Shown: positions 1 through 6,110 of the stretch, piece by piece
Numbering within the stretch: position 1 is the stretch's first letter
How the letters are laid out: every line of letters begins with the position of its first letter
DNA from: JBDTMT01 sp033764095
GTDB taxonomy: Bacteria; Desulfobacterota; Binatia; HRBIN30; CADEER01
DNA length: 9,799 bases
Direction of reading: 5' to 3'
Assembly: GCA_033764095.1 (NCBI GenBank)
Contig: JANRJF010000459.1
Coordinates: 1-9,799, forward strand
Program-made: the position numbers and the translations under genes
Notes under the pieces: generated by a model
What the model was told of the DNA's origin: nothing
Databases searched by the model: none
Seen by the model: the letters and a program-made list of their open reading frames with translations, nothing else

Positions 1-1
1 G

Positions 2-622
2 CTGCCGTGCGACGTCGCCGACCGCGACGCGGTGTTCGCCACCGCCGCGGCGGCGCACGCACAGCTCGGCTCGCTCGATCTGCTGGTCAACAACGCCGGG
101 TACGGGCATCACCGCCCGTTCCTCGACTGGGACCTCGACGACATGGAGCGCATGTTGCGGGTCAACTTCCTCGGCTCGCTCTACTTCACCAAGGCGCTGG
201 CGCCGGCGATGGCCGCGCAGCGGCGCGGATGGCTGGTGTTCATTGCCTCGGTGGCGGGCCGCATCGGCGTGCCGGACGAGTCGGCCTACGCCGCTTCCAA
301 GTTCGCCATGGTCGGCCTCGCCGAGGCGCTGTCGATCGAGCTGGAGGACGCCGGGGTGCACGTGCTGACCGTCTGCCCGGGCGCCATCCGCACGCCGTTC
401 TTCGACGCCGAGGCGCTGGCGCGCATGCCGCCGGTGGCGCGCCGCAGCATGGTCGAGCCGGAGGCGCTGGTCGACGCCATCATGCAGGCACTCGCCGCCG
501 GCCGCTACGAGCTCACCTACCCGCGCTTCATTGCCGCCGGCTACGTCACCAAGGCGCTGGCGCCCGGCATCATGCGCCGCAACATCAAGCGCACGACGAT
601 CGACGCGGTGAAGAAAGTCTAG
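2..622 (+). CDS. Short-chain dehydrogenase/reductase (SDR), 3' part only
   Basis: The reading frame is open from the window edge, so the N-terminus with the Gly-rich NAD(P)-binding motif lies outside; 206 residues are visible. What remains is a classical SDR core: the NNAG motif (LDLLVNNAGYG, encoded near 80-105), the catalytic Ser region (FIASVAGRIG) and the YxxxK active-site pair (SAYAASKFA), followed by the VCPGAIRTPFF segment that lines the cofactor and substrate pocket. Such enzymes are NAD(P)(H)-dependent oxidoreductases of alcohols, ketones or acyl chains. The C-terminal tail is basic (MRRNIKRTTIDAVKKV), as in SDRs grouped with DltE-like or fatty-acyl reductase-like members. The substrate cannot be read from the sequence. 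The gene ends 3 nt from the stop codon of the convergent phosphatase gene, and no hairpin terminator is obvious between them. Confidence 0.9.
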   Translation: MPCDVADRDAVFATAAAAHAQLGSLDLLVNNAGYGHHRPFLDWDLDDMERMLRVNFLGSLYFTKALAPAMAAQRRGWLVFIASVAGRIGVPDESAYAASKFAMVGLAEALSIELEDAGVHVLTVCPGAIRTPFFDAEALARMPPVARRSMVEPEALVDAIMQALAAGRYELTYPRFIAAGYVTKALAPGIMRRNIKRTTIDAVKKV

Positions 623-625
623 GAG

Positions 626-1309
626 TCACCGCCCCAGCAGTGCCTGCAGCACCGGTGCGACGTCGTCGTAGTCGCTGAACACGACCTCGGCGCCGGCGGC
701 GCGCAGGCGGTCGCGCCCCTCGGGGCGCTCGTTGACGCCGATGAAGCGCGCCCCGATGGCGCGCGCGGCGGCGATGTCCCAGACGCCGTCGCCGACGTAG
801 GTGACCTGGGGCGGCGCAAAGCGGCGGCCATAGTGGGCCGCGGCGCTGGCCACGGCGCGCGCCAGGATCTCCTCGCGCGCCTGCTCGCGGTGCGAGAAGC
901 CGCCGCAGGGGAAATGCGCGTGCAGGCCGACGGCGGTGAGCTTGGCGCGCGCCGACGGCTCGACGCAGCCGGTGGCGAGCGCCAGCGGCACGGCGTTGGC
1001 GCGCAGGCTGTCGAGCAGCGCCGCCGCGCCGGCGATCGGACGCACCGGCGACTCGTCCGCCGCGATCGCGGCGCGGAGGTGCGCGACGAAGCGCGCCAGC
1101 GCCGCATCCACCTCGGCGTCGCCGTGGTCGAGGCCGGCGCGGCGCAGCACGCCGCGCACGTAGCCGTCGTCGCTGATCACCATGTCGGCGGCGAAGCCGA
1201 GGTCGACCGGTCCGCCGCAGTGCTCGTGCAACGCGCGGGCGAATGCGATCTCCTCGGCGACGTGCACCAGCGTGCCGTCGATGTCGAACAGGATCAGACG
1301 ATCGGTCAT
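626..1309 (-). CDS. HAD-superfamily phosphatase, phosphoglycolate phosphatase-like
   Basis: This 227-residue protein carries all four HAD motifs. Motif I is FDIDGTLV with nucleophile Asp9 and acid/base Asp11. Motif II is Thr113 in LALATG. Motif III is Lys123 in ARAKLTAVGL. Motif IV is VGDGVWDI with Asp174 and Asp178. A helical cap is inserted between motifs I and II, as in Gph/beta-phosphoglucomutase-type enzymes, so a soluble Mg-dependent phosphomonoesterase is expected; the substrate is unknown. An in-frame open frame runs further upstream, but the start at 1309 begins directly with MTDRLILFDIDGT. It also overlaps the lgt stop codon as ATGA, with no ribosome-binding site ahead, which points to translational coupling as the last gene of the lgt operon. 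It is tail-to-tail with the SDR gene. Confidence 0.88.
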   Translation of the reverse strand: MTDRLILFDIDGTLVHVAEEIAFARALHEHCGGPVDLGFAADMVISDDGYVRGVLRRAGLDHGDAEVDAALARFVAHLRAAIAADESPVRPIAGAAALLDSLRANAVPLALATGCVEPSARAKLTAVGLHAHFPCGGFSHREQAREEILARAVASAAAHYGRRFAPPQVTYVGDGVWDIAAARAIGARFIGVNERPEGRDRLRAAGAEVVFSDYDDVAPVLQALLGR

Positions 1310-2064
1310 GCGGTCGTTGCGGCGTTGGCGGGCGCCGGCTGGTATCGCAACAACCAGACGCCGATCGCCATCGAGCCGAGCGCCATCCATTGCGCCGTGG
1401 TCAGGCCGATCAACCAGTCCGGGTTGCGGCGCAGGAACTCGACGGCGAAGCGCGTCAGGCCCGACCACAGCAGGTAGTGGCCGAGCAGGTGTCCGCGCGG
1501 CAGCCGCCGGCGCTGGCGCCAGAGCACGGCGAAGATGACCAGGTAGCAGATCATCTCGTAGATCGGCGTCGGGTGGACGCGGTCGGTGGTCGGCACGACG
1601 CCGTCCGGATAGCTCATCCCCCACGGCAGGTCGGTGGGCACGCCGTAGTCGCCGTCGCCGGCGAGTTGGCAGCCGATGCGGCCGATGGCGAGGCCGATCG
1701 CCAGGCCGGGCGCGGCGATATCGCCGACCGTCCACCACGACAGGTCGATGCGCCGCGCCCACCACAGGATGCCGATGGCGCCGCCGATCACGCCGCCGTA
1801 CCAGACCCAGCCGCTCGACGAGAGCAGGAAGGCGATGGGGTCCTCGACGAAGTAGTTCCAGCCGGTCGGGATGACGAACAGGCGCGCGCCGATCCAGCCG
1901 CCGACGTACCCCCAGAGGATCATGTCGTAGCCGAGGCGCTCGTCGAAGCCGCGCTCCTTGAACTGCTGTCGTACCACCAGCAGGGCGGCGAAGAAGCCGA
2001 GGAACGCCATCGCCCAGAAGCTGGGAATGGCGATCTCGCCGAGGTGGAAGAGGATCGGGCGCAT
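1306..2064 (-). CDS. lgt: Prolipoprotein diacylglyceryl transferase, copy A
   Basis: Lgt moves a diacylglyceryl group from phosphatidylglycerol to the lipobox Cys of prolipoproteins at the cytoplasmic membrane. This 252-residue copy has the hydrophobic multi-pass profile of the family and its signature region: AIGRIGCQLAGDGDYG (Arg129; the E. coli signature Asn is Cys132 here), then RVHPTPIYE (His164) and TRFAVEFLRR (Arg205, Glu209). At the position of E. coli His103 there is Tyr89 (WVWYGG), a substitution I recognise from other deltaproteobacterial-type Lgt proteins. E. coli Lgt is about 290 residues, so this copy is compact. The start at 2064 overlaps the TGA of the upstream paralogue (ATGA), with an AGAGGGG ribosome-binding site about 11 nt ahead inside that gene. 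It is the middle gene of an apparent lgt-lgt-HAD operon. The 463-codon open frame through this gene is an artefact of high GC; translation should begin at MRPILFHLGE. Confidence 0.92.
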   Translation of the reverse strand: MRPILFHLGEIAIPSFWAMAFLGFFAALLVVRQQFKERGFDERLGYDMILWGYVGGWIGARLFVIPTGWNYFVEDPIAFLLSSSGWVWYGGVIGGAIGILWWARRIDLSWWTVGDIAAPGLAIGLAIGRIGCQLAGDGDYGVPTDLPWGMSYPDGVVPTTDRVHPTPIYEMICYLVIFAVLWRQRRRLPRGHLLGHYLLWSGLTRFAVEFLRRNPDWLIGLTTAQWMALGSMAIGVWLLRYQPAPANAATTA

Positions 2065-2846
2065 CAGCTGGACATCCCCTCTGGCCGCGCGTCTGCCCGT
2101 GGGATCAGTGGCGGCGCCGGGCGCAACGCGAGCAGGGCGCCGACGGCGATCGACGCCAGGCCGACCCACTGCGCCACCGTCAGGCCGAAGCCGACGACGG
2201 GGTTGCGGCGCACGAACTCGACCGCGAAACGCATGGCGCCAGAGTACACGAGATACTCGCCGAAGCGCGCACCGGGGGCGTGCGGGCGCGCACGACGACG
2301 CCACAGCACGGCGAAGATGAGCAGGCAGGCGAGCGATTCGTAGACCGGCGTCGGATGGACGCGGTCGGTGGTCGGCACCACGCCGTGCGGGTACGCCATG
2401 CCCCAGGGCAGGTCGGTGGGCACGCCGTAGTCGCCGTCGCCCGACAGCTGGCATCCGACCCGCCCGATCGCCTGGCCGATCGCCAGCGCCAGGCCGGCGA
2501 TGTCGGCGACATCGCCGAGCGGCAATGCGATCTGCCGCGCCTTCCAGATCACCGTCGCCGCGCCGCCCAGCACGCCGCCCTGCCACACCCAGCCGCTGCC
2601 GGAAAACAGCAGGCCGAACGGGTCGGCCTGGAACTGATCCCAGGCGGTGACGATGAGAAACAGCCGCGCCCCGACGAAACCGCCGATGTAGGACCACAGG
2701 ATCAGGTCGTACGCCTTGGCCGGGTCGTGCCCCTGCCGCCGCAACTCGCTGCGCACCACCAGCAGGGCCACCAGGAACGCCGCCGCCACCGACACCCAGA
2801 AGGCATCGACCGGAACGCCGAAGACGGTGAACAGGGTCGGGTACAC
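2064..2846 (-). CDS. lgt: Prolipoprotein diacylglyceryl transferase, copy B (paralogue)
   Basis: This 260-residue protein is collinear with copy A almost without gaps up to about residue 190. The core is nearly identical (AIGRVGCQLSGDGDYG, Arg129; RVHPTPVYE, His164; MRFAVEFVRR, Arg206 and Glu210). It is another membrane-embedded Lgt-family protein. The main difference from copy A in a functional region is Gln89 (WVWQGG) where copy A has Tyr and E. coli has the important His103. The C-terminal tail is longer and Pro/Arg/Ala-rich. The start is GTG at 2844-2846, giving MYPTLFTVFG; I see no convincing ribosome-binding site because the preceding bases belong to the G/C-rich inverted repeat. The gene lies 87 nt downstream of fabI and overlaps copy A by 4 nt. 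It may differ in substrate or partner from copy A, or be a recent duplicate drifting apart. Confidence 0.9.
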   Translation of the reverse strand: MYPTLFTVFGVPVDAFWVSVAAAFLVALLVVRSELRRQGHDPAKAYDLILWSYIGGFVGARLFLIVTAWDQFQADPFGLLFSGSGWVWQGGVLGGAATVIWKARQIALPLGDVADIAGLALAIGQAIGRVGCQLSGDGDYGVPTDLPWGMAYPHGVVPTTDRVHPTPVYESLACLLIFAVLWRRRARPHAPGARFGEYLVYSGAMRFAVEFVRRNPVVGFGLTVAQWVGLASIAVGALLALRPAPPLIPRADARPEGMSS

Positions 2847-2854
2847 GGTAGGAA

Positions 2855-2911
2855 GGGGTTGGGGGTTAAGGCTCGGAAGTCAGATTCTTCGGATCCTCAA
2901 CCCCTAACCCC
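2855..2911. repeat. Imperfect 17-bp inverted repeat between fabI and lgt copy B
   Basis: The arms GGGGTTGGGGGTTAAGG (2855-2871) and CCTCAACCCCTAACCCC (2895-2911) pair at 15 of 17 positions around a 23-nt loop, which itself holds a short GAAG/CTTC pair. No T-tract follows in either direction, so it is not a classical intrinsic terminator. It could be an mRNA-processing or attenuation hairpin in the fabI-lgt transcript, or a dispersed intergenic repeat. The runs of TTGGGG/TTAGGG type are unlike the surrounding coding DNA. Confidence 0.6.
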
Positions 2912-2926
2912 CTGACCCCCAACCCC
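2901..2926 (-). other. Four-tract G-quadruplex motif on the fabI/lgt sense strand
   Basis: On the minus strand this stretch reads G4-TT-G5-TCA-G5-TTA-G4, four G-tracts of at least four with loops of 2-3 nt, a textbook G-quadruplex pattern. It begins 7 nt after the fabI stop codon and would be present in any fabI-lgt read-through RNA. Its last G-tracts are the same bases that form one arm of the 2855-2911 inverted repeat, so the two structures would exclude each other. The motif is read directly; folding and function are inferred. Confidence 0.6.
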
Positions 2927-2933
2927 ATCGCCT

Positions 2934-3710
2934 TCACATGCCCATCACGTGGTACCCGGCGTCGACGTGCACCACCTCGGCGGTGATGCCGGCGGCGGCT
3001 GGCGAGCACAGGAAGGCGGCGGTGGCGGCGACCTCCTCGGTGCTGATGTTGCGGCGCAGCGGCGAGTACTCGGCCTGGTGGCCGAGCATTGTGCGGAACC
3101 CGCTGATCCCGGCGGAGGAGAGGGTGCGCAGCGGACCGGCGGAGATGGCGTTGACGCGAATACCGACGCCGCCCAGGTCCCACGCCAGGTAGCGCACGCT
3201 CGCTTCCAACGCCGCCTTGGCGACGCCCATGACGTTGTAGTTCGGCACGACACGCTCGCCGCCGAGGTAGGTGAGCGTGACGATCGCGCCGCGGCGCGGC
3301 GCCAGCAAAGGCTCGGCGGCGCGCGCCATGGCGACCAGCGAGTAGGCGCTGACGTCGAGCGCGAGATGGAACCCCATTCGACTGGTCTCGACAAAGCGCC
3401 CTTTGAGATCATCGCGGTTGGCGAACGCCAGCGAGTGCACCAGCGCGTCCATCGTGCCCCAGCGCTCGCGCAGGGCGGCGAAGGCGGCCTCGATCTGCGC
3501 GTCGTCGGTGACGTCGCACGGCAGCACGCAGTCGACGCCGAGCGACTCGGCCAGCGGCCGCACCCGCTTCTCGATCGAGTCGTTGGGATAGGTCAGCGCC
3601 AGCTCGACGCCGTCGGCGTGCAGGCGCTGCGCGATCGCCCAGGCGATGCTGTGGTCGTTGGCGACGCCAAAGACGGCGGCGCGGCGCGGGGTGGAATCGG
3701 AGGAGGTCAT
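2934..3710 (-). CDS. fabI: Enoyl-[acyl-carrier-protein] reductase (NADH), FabI
   Basis: FabI catalyses the last reduction of each fatty-acid elongation cycle, trans-2-enoyl-ACP to acyl-ACP. The 258-residue protein is full length. It has the FabI-type cofactor region (VFGVANDHSIAWAIA), the CDVT and VHSLAFANRDDLKGRF segments, and the active-site pair Tyr148 (TYLGGERVVPNYNVMG) and Tyr158 with Lys165 (YNVMGVAK). The ISAGPLRTLSSAGISGF substrate-loop follows, and the C-terminal VDAGYHVMGM is typical. The SLAFAN version of the inhibitor-contact loop resembles Gram-positive FabI more than E. coli SIGFAP; I would not infer drug resistance from it. The start at 3710 is chosen for the MTSSDSTPRRAAVFG N-terminus; a G6 run 9-14 nt upstream may act as the ribosome-binding site. 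The gene is followed by the lgt-lgt-HAD genes on the same strand. Confidence 0.96.
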   Translation of the reverse strand: MTSSDSTPRRAAVFGVANDHSIAWAIAQRLHADGVELALTYPNDSIEKRVRPLAESLGVDCVLPCDVTDDAQIEAAFAALRERWGTMDALVHSLAFANRDDLKGRFVETSRMGFHLALDVSAYSLVAMARAAEPLLAPRRGAIVTLTYLGGERVVPNYNVMGVAKAALEASVRYLAWDLGGVGIRVNAISAGPLRTLSSAGISGFRTMLGHQAEYSPLRRNISTEEVAATAAFLCSPAAAGITAEVVHVDAGYHVMGM

Positions 3711-3719
3711 TCGGGAAAT

Positions 3720-3751
3720 CCCCCCTGACCCCCCTCGTTCAAAAAGGGGGG
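3720..3751. repeat. C6/G6 inverted-repeat element in the fabI leader
   Basis: The element has cccccct (3729-3735) and agggggg (3745-3751) as a perfect 7-bp stem around a 9-nt loop, with a second C6 run at 3720-3725. In fabI mRNA the single C6 run could pair with either of two G6 runs, and the nearer G6 run sits where the fabI ribosome-binding site would be. The general form (AAATCCCCCC, spacer, CCCCCCT, A-rich loop, AAAGGGGGG) resembles a short intergenic repeat type that I recall from many unrelated bacterial genomes. That resemblance is from memory and is not checked here. Confidence 0.5.
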
Positions 3752-3753
3752 AA

Positions 3754-3788
3754 GAAAAAAAGAGGGGGCTGATCGCTCAGCCCCCTCT
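3754..3788 (-). terminator. Intrinsic (Rho-independent) terminator after the sorting-signal protein gene
   Basis: A perfect 12-bp inverted repeat, agagggggctga (3761-3772) and tcagccccctct (3777-3788), encloses a 4-nt loop. In the minus orientation the stem is followed at once by a run of seven to eight T (3754-3761) and TCTTC. It lies 41 nt beyond the stop codon of the 3829-5055 gene and separates that block from fabI, which therefore probably needs its own promoter in the short region 3711-3753. I see no good -10/-35 pair there (TTGAAC at the complement of 3737-3742 is the best -35-like hexamer). Confidence 0.9.
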
Positions 3789-3828
3789 CGGGTGTTCGTG
3801 TGACGGTTACCTGGCCGTCAGCCGCGAC

Positions 3829-5055
3829 TTACTTGCTGCGGCGGCGGATCCAGAGCAGCGCGGCCGCCGGCAGCAGCAGCAGCCAGCCGTTGCCGGCCTG
3901 CGCCGGAGCCACGACGGAGCAGCCGTCGTCATCGAAGCCGCCGCCACCACTGATGGTCGGCGTGCGGGTCGCCGTCGCCGTGTTGGTCGGCGGCGGGGTG
4001 TTGGTCGACGTAGCGGTCGGACCGATCGGCGTGGTCGGCGTCTCGGTGGGCGTCGCGGTCGGCGTGTCGGTGACCGGGCCACCGACGGTGACCGTGCCAT
4101 TCGTGCACTCGGCCAGCAGCGCGCCGCCATCCGGGTCGCTGGCGCCCGGGTTCGAGCAGGTCAGCGGATACTCGCCGCTCTCGGCACCCTCGGCGATCGT
4201 CACCTTGCAGGTGTACATCGTCGAGCCGGTGGGGATCGGCGCGACGTTGTCGAGCGCCAGGACCAGCGAGCGGATGCCCGTGCAGGTCTCACCGACCGTG
4301 CAGCCGGCCGGCTGGAAGGCGAACGACGTGCCGCCCTTGTCGATCTCGGGGTTCACCGCGCAGTCCGGCTTGCCGTTGGTCTTCGCCGCGATGGCGATGG
4401 GGGCCGCAAAGGCAATGTCGTTCTGCGTGCCGGCGACATCCGTGCCGGTCTCCAGCGACACGCTGACGTCGACTGTCTGACCCGCCTCGCCGGTCGCCGA
4501 ACCGACGATGATCGTCGCGTCGGAGGCGCCGCCGTTGACGATCACGCGACCGTCGGTGCCGGACGACGCCAGTGCCTGGCCGTCCGGATCGCTGGCGCCG
4601 GTGTTGGTGTTCGACAGGGTCTTCTCACCCGCGCTGGCGCTCTCCGCGATCGCCACCTTGCAGGTGTAGAGTCGCGAGCCGTCGGGGATCGGGGCAACGT
4701 TGTCGAGCGCCAGCACCAGGGCGCGAATGCCGGTGCAGGTGGTGCCCGCCGTGCAGCCGGACGGCTGGAAGGCGAACGACGTGCCACCCTTGTCGATGTC
4801 CTGGTTCACGGCGCAGTCAGGCTTGCCGTTGGACTTTGCCGCAACCGCGACGCCGCTGTCGGCGCCGAAGGTGATGTCGTTCTGCGTGCCGGCTACCTCG
4901 GCGCCGCCGGTGCCGAGCGAGGCGCTGATCTCGACCGTCTGGCCCGGATCACCGGTCGCCTCGCTGAGGCTGATCACCACGTCTGCTTGTGCGCTTGCCG
5001 CGATGATCAGCGAAGCGCCCGCCGCGAACGCGGCGAACTTGAACTGACTCGTCAT
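3829..5055 (-). CDS. Surface-anchored protein: two cohesin-like domains, Thr/Pro stalk and Cys-type C-terminal sorting signal
   Basis: The 408-residue protein starts with a signal peptide (MTSQFKFAAFAAGASLIIAA, cleavage after SAQA at residue 24). Residues 25-174 and 179-324 are two copies of one beta-rich domain with the cohesin pattern: a SATGEAGQTVDVSVSL-type first strand pair, VAGTQNDI, then an LYTCKVAIAE strand and a closing GRVIV/GTVTV strand. A Thr/Pro-rich stalk (about 326-368) leads to GGGGFDDDGCS (Cys379), a hydrophobic span (391-403) and a terminal IRRRSK. This is the tripartite plan of MYXO-CTERM/JDVT-CTERM-type signals, whose Cys-containing motif is processed by Rce1-like membrane proteases. 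The start at 5055 is fixed by AGGGGAGGG 6 nt upstream and the signal peptide; an in-frame start 20 codons earlier lacks both. The likely role is a cell-surface scaffold or adhesin. The cohesin assignment rests on pattern, not on a profile search. Confidence 0.85.
   Translation of the reverse strand: MTSQFKFAAFAAGASLIIAASAQADVVISLSEATGDPGQTVEISASLGTGGAEVAGTQNDITFGADSGVAVAAKSNGKPDCAVNQDIDKGGTSFAFQPSGCTAGTTCTGIRALVLALDNVAPIPDGSRLYTCKVAIAESASAGEKTLSNTNTGASDPDGQALASSGTDGRVIVNGGASDATIIVGSATGEAGQTVDVSVSLETGTDVAGTQNDIAFAAPIAIAAKTNGKPDCAVNPEIDKGGTSFAFQPAGCTVGETCTGIRSLVLALDNVAPIPTGSTMYTCKVTIAEGAESGEYPLTCSNPGASDPDGGALLAECTNGTVTVGGPVTDTPTATPTETPTTPIGPTATSTNTPPPTNTATATRTPTISGGGGFDDDGCSVVAPAQAGNGWLLLLPAAALLWIRRRSK
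3832..3951 (-). other. Encoded C-terminal sorting signal (Cys motif, TM helix, Arg cluster)
   Basis: Residues 369-408 of the protein above run Gly4-Phe-Asp3-Gly-Cys-Ser, then a short linker, WLLLLPAAALLWI and RRRSK. The Asp-rich GCS motif, membrane span and basic tail match the Cys-containing sorting-signal class (MYXO-CTERM and relatives). It is not LPXTG, PEP-CTERM or GlyGly-CTERM, because the Cys lies directly before the membrane span and no PEP or LPXTG motif is present. The matching protease gene is not in this window. Confidence 0.7.
4084..4983 (-). repeat. Two tandem copies of a cohesin-like domain (4534-4983 and 4084-4521)
   Basis: The two coding copies repeat with an offset of about 453 bp. 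The central part is most alike: NGKPDCAVN, DKGGTSFAFQP, CTGIR and LVLALDNVAPIP occur in both, with about ten differences over some 63 residues, while the flanking strands differ more. Each copy has four Cys in matching positions (81, 101, 107 and 132 in copy 1; 232, 252, 258 and 283 in copy 2), which suggests two disulfides per domain. Copy 2 has two further Cys (300, 317). This indicates domain duplication, possibly with later homogenisation of the centre. Confidence 0.85.
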
Positions 5056-5183
5056 TTCTTGCCCTCCCCTGGAATAACGGTTGGCATCCCATAGCACGTC
5101 GCGGGGCCCAAGCAACCGCGACGGGCCGACTATTTGTGACCGAATCTACGGATTTAACGGAATCTTCTCGGTGGAGGCGCGCC
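5056..5183 (-). promoter_or_regulatory. Intergenic leader of the cohesin-like gene, with candidate promoter and dyads
   Basis: On the minus strand TTGCTT (complement of 5110-5115) and TATGGG (complement of 5088-5093) are 16 nt apart and could be a weak sigma70-type promoter 33 nt before the start codon. The -35-like hexamer lies in the loop of a perfect 7-bp inverted repeat, gtcgcgg (5098-5104) and ccgcgac (5116-5122), which could be an operator. A smaller dyad, AATC-TACG-GATT, is at 5143-5154 in an AT-richer patch. The clear part is the ribosome-binding site AGGGGAGGG at 5062-5070. No terminator with a T-tract follows the 5184 stop codon, so read-through from the upstream gene is also possible. 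Confidence 0.3.
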
Positions 5184-6110
5184 TCAGCTCGGGCAGGTGC
5201 CGAGCGCGTTGTTGACGCCGGTGATGAGCTCGTTGATCGCCACCTGGCCGTCCTTGTTGACGTCGAACGACGGGCAGGCGCTGACCGGCGAGGACCCGAG
5301 CGCGATGTTGACGCCGGTGATCAGCTCGTTGATCGCCACCTGGCCGTCGCCGTTGCAGTCACCAACGCAGGACGGACCGCCCTCGCCGACGGTGAACTCG
5401 CCGTCGTCGAAGGCGATGGTGCTGGCGTTGTCCTTGGCGCTGACGTCACACGCCGACTGGTCGCCCATCGAGAGGTTGGCAGCGAACTGCGGCTTGCTCG
5501 CGTCGAGCGCCGAGAAGGCATGCAGCGGAACCTTGGTGCCGCTGGTCACGCCGCTCGCGGCCTTGAGCTTGAGCGTCACGATGACGCCGTCGTCGGGCAG
5601 CACCGGGATGGAAACCGGCCCCTGCTCGGGCAGCGTCTTCGGTCCGTACAGCGCGATATTGACGAAATTGTCGCGCTCCTGACCGGCGCCGGTGTCCGGA
5701 CACAGGCAGCGATTGCGGTTGTTGCACTGGGCGTTCTCGACCACGACGGTGAAGTCGTTGGCCAGCGCCGGCGCGACCGCGACGACGCCCTCGGCCAGAT
5801 TGCCGCCGCTGCAGTCGAACTGCAGCGGCGCGTCGGAGCCGCTGCCGGGGATGCCGACGGTGAACGCCAACGCCGCGACGTCGTCGGCGCCGCGCTGCGA
5901 CTGGCCGTCGTCGGCCGCCTGCTTGAAGCTGATCGACACGCTGCCGGCCTCACTGCTGCTGCCGGACGCATCGCCGATGATCAGCTGGGCGCAGGCGGCG
6001 CCGCTGCAGGGGTTGGAGACCGTTCCGGGAGCCGGGCACTGGGCGCTCGCGACGGTCGCGACACCGAGCATCGCGGAGGTCACCGCCACCAACGCCAGCC
6101 GCTGCACCAT
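5184..6110 (-). CDS. Secreted protein with cohesin-fold-like domain and C-terminal dockerin-like EF-hand pair
   Basis: The 308-residue protein has a signal peptide (MVQRLALVAVTSAMLGVATV, cleavage after ASA at residue 23). Residues about 41-242 form a beta-rich domain that begins QLIIGDASGSSSEAGSVSIS and ends VIVTLKLKAASG...DDGEFTV, a cohesin/CBM-like strand pattern, with a Cys-rich insert (CNNRNRCLC, 129-137). Residues 248-306 are two EF-hand/dockerin-type loops, DCNGDGQVAINE (251-262) and DVNKDGQVAINE (283-294). Each is followed by a LITGVNxALG helix, and four Cys frame the pair (248, 252, 279, 306). The start at 6110 is chosen for the signal peptide and GGAG 8 nt upstream; the open frame extends 54 codons further but has neither. 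No sorting signal is present, so it is probably secreted free or held by its dockerin-like tail. It could also be a stand-alone calcium-binding secreted protein. Confidence 0.85.
   Translation of the reverse strand: MVQRLALVAVTSAMLGVATVASAQCPAPGTVSNPCSGAACAQLIIGDASGSSSEAGSVSISFKQAADDGQSQRGADDVAALAFTVGIPGSGSDAPLQFDCSGGNLAEGVVAVAPALANDFTVVVENAQCNNRNRCLCPDTGAGQERDNFVNIALYGPKTLPEQGPVSIPVLPDDGVIVTLKLKAASGVTSGTKVPLHAFSALDASKPQFAANLSMGDQSACDVSAKDNASTIAFDDGEFTVGEGGPSCVGDCNGDGQVAINELITGVNIALGSSPVSACPSFDVNKDGQVAINELITGVNNALGTCPS

Noticed and set aside
1306..2697. Single 463-codon frame that would fuse an Arg-rich N-terminus to lgt copy A
   Set aside because: The upstream part is an out-of-frame reading of lgt copy B. 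The natural Lgt start is at 2064, with an ATGA overlap and a ribosome-binding site.
3401..3490. FabI SLAFAN loop as a possible triclosan-resistance change
   Set aside because: Ala at this place is common in natural FabI proteins, for example of Gram-positive type, so it does not by itself indicate resistance.
3646..5094. Long plus-strand open frame (482 codons) opposite the cohesin-like gene
   Set aside because: It is antisense to a gene with signal peptide, domain repeats and ribosome-binding site. Its Arg/Gly/Val-rich composition is typical of a GC-rich shadow frame.
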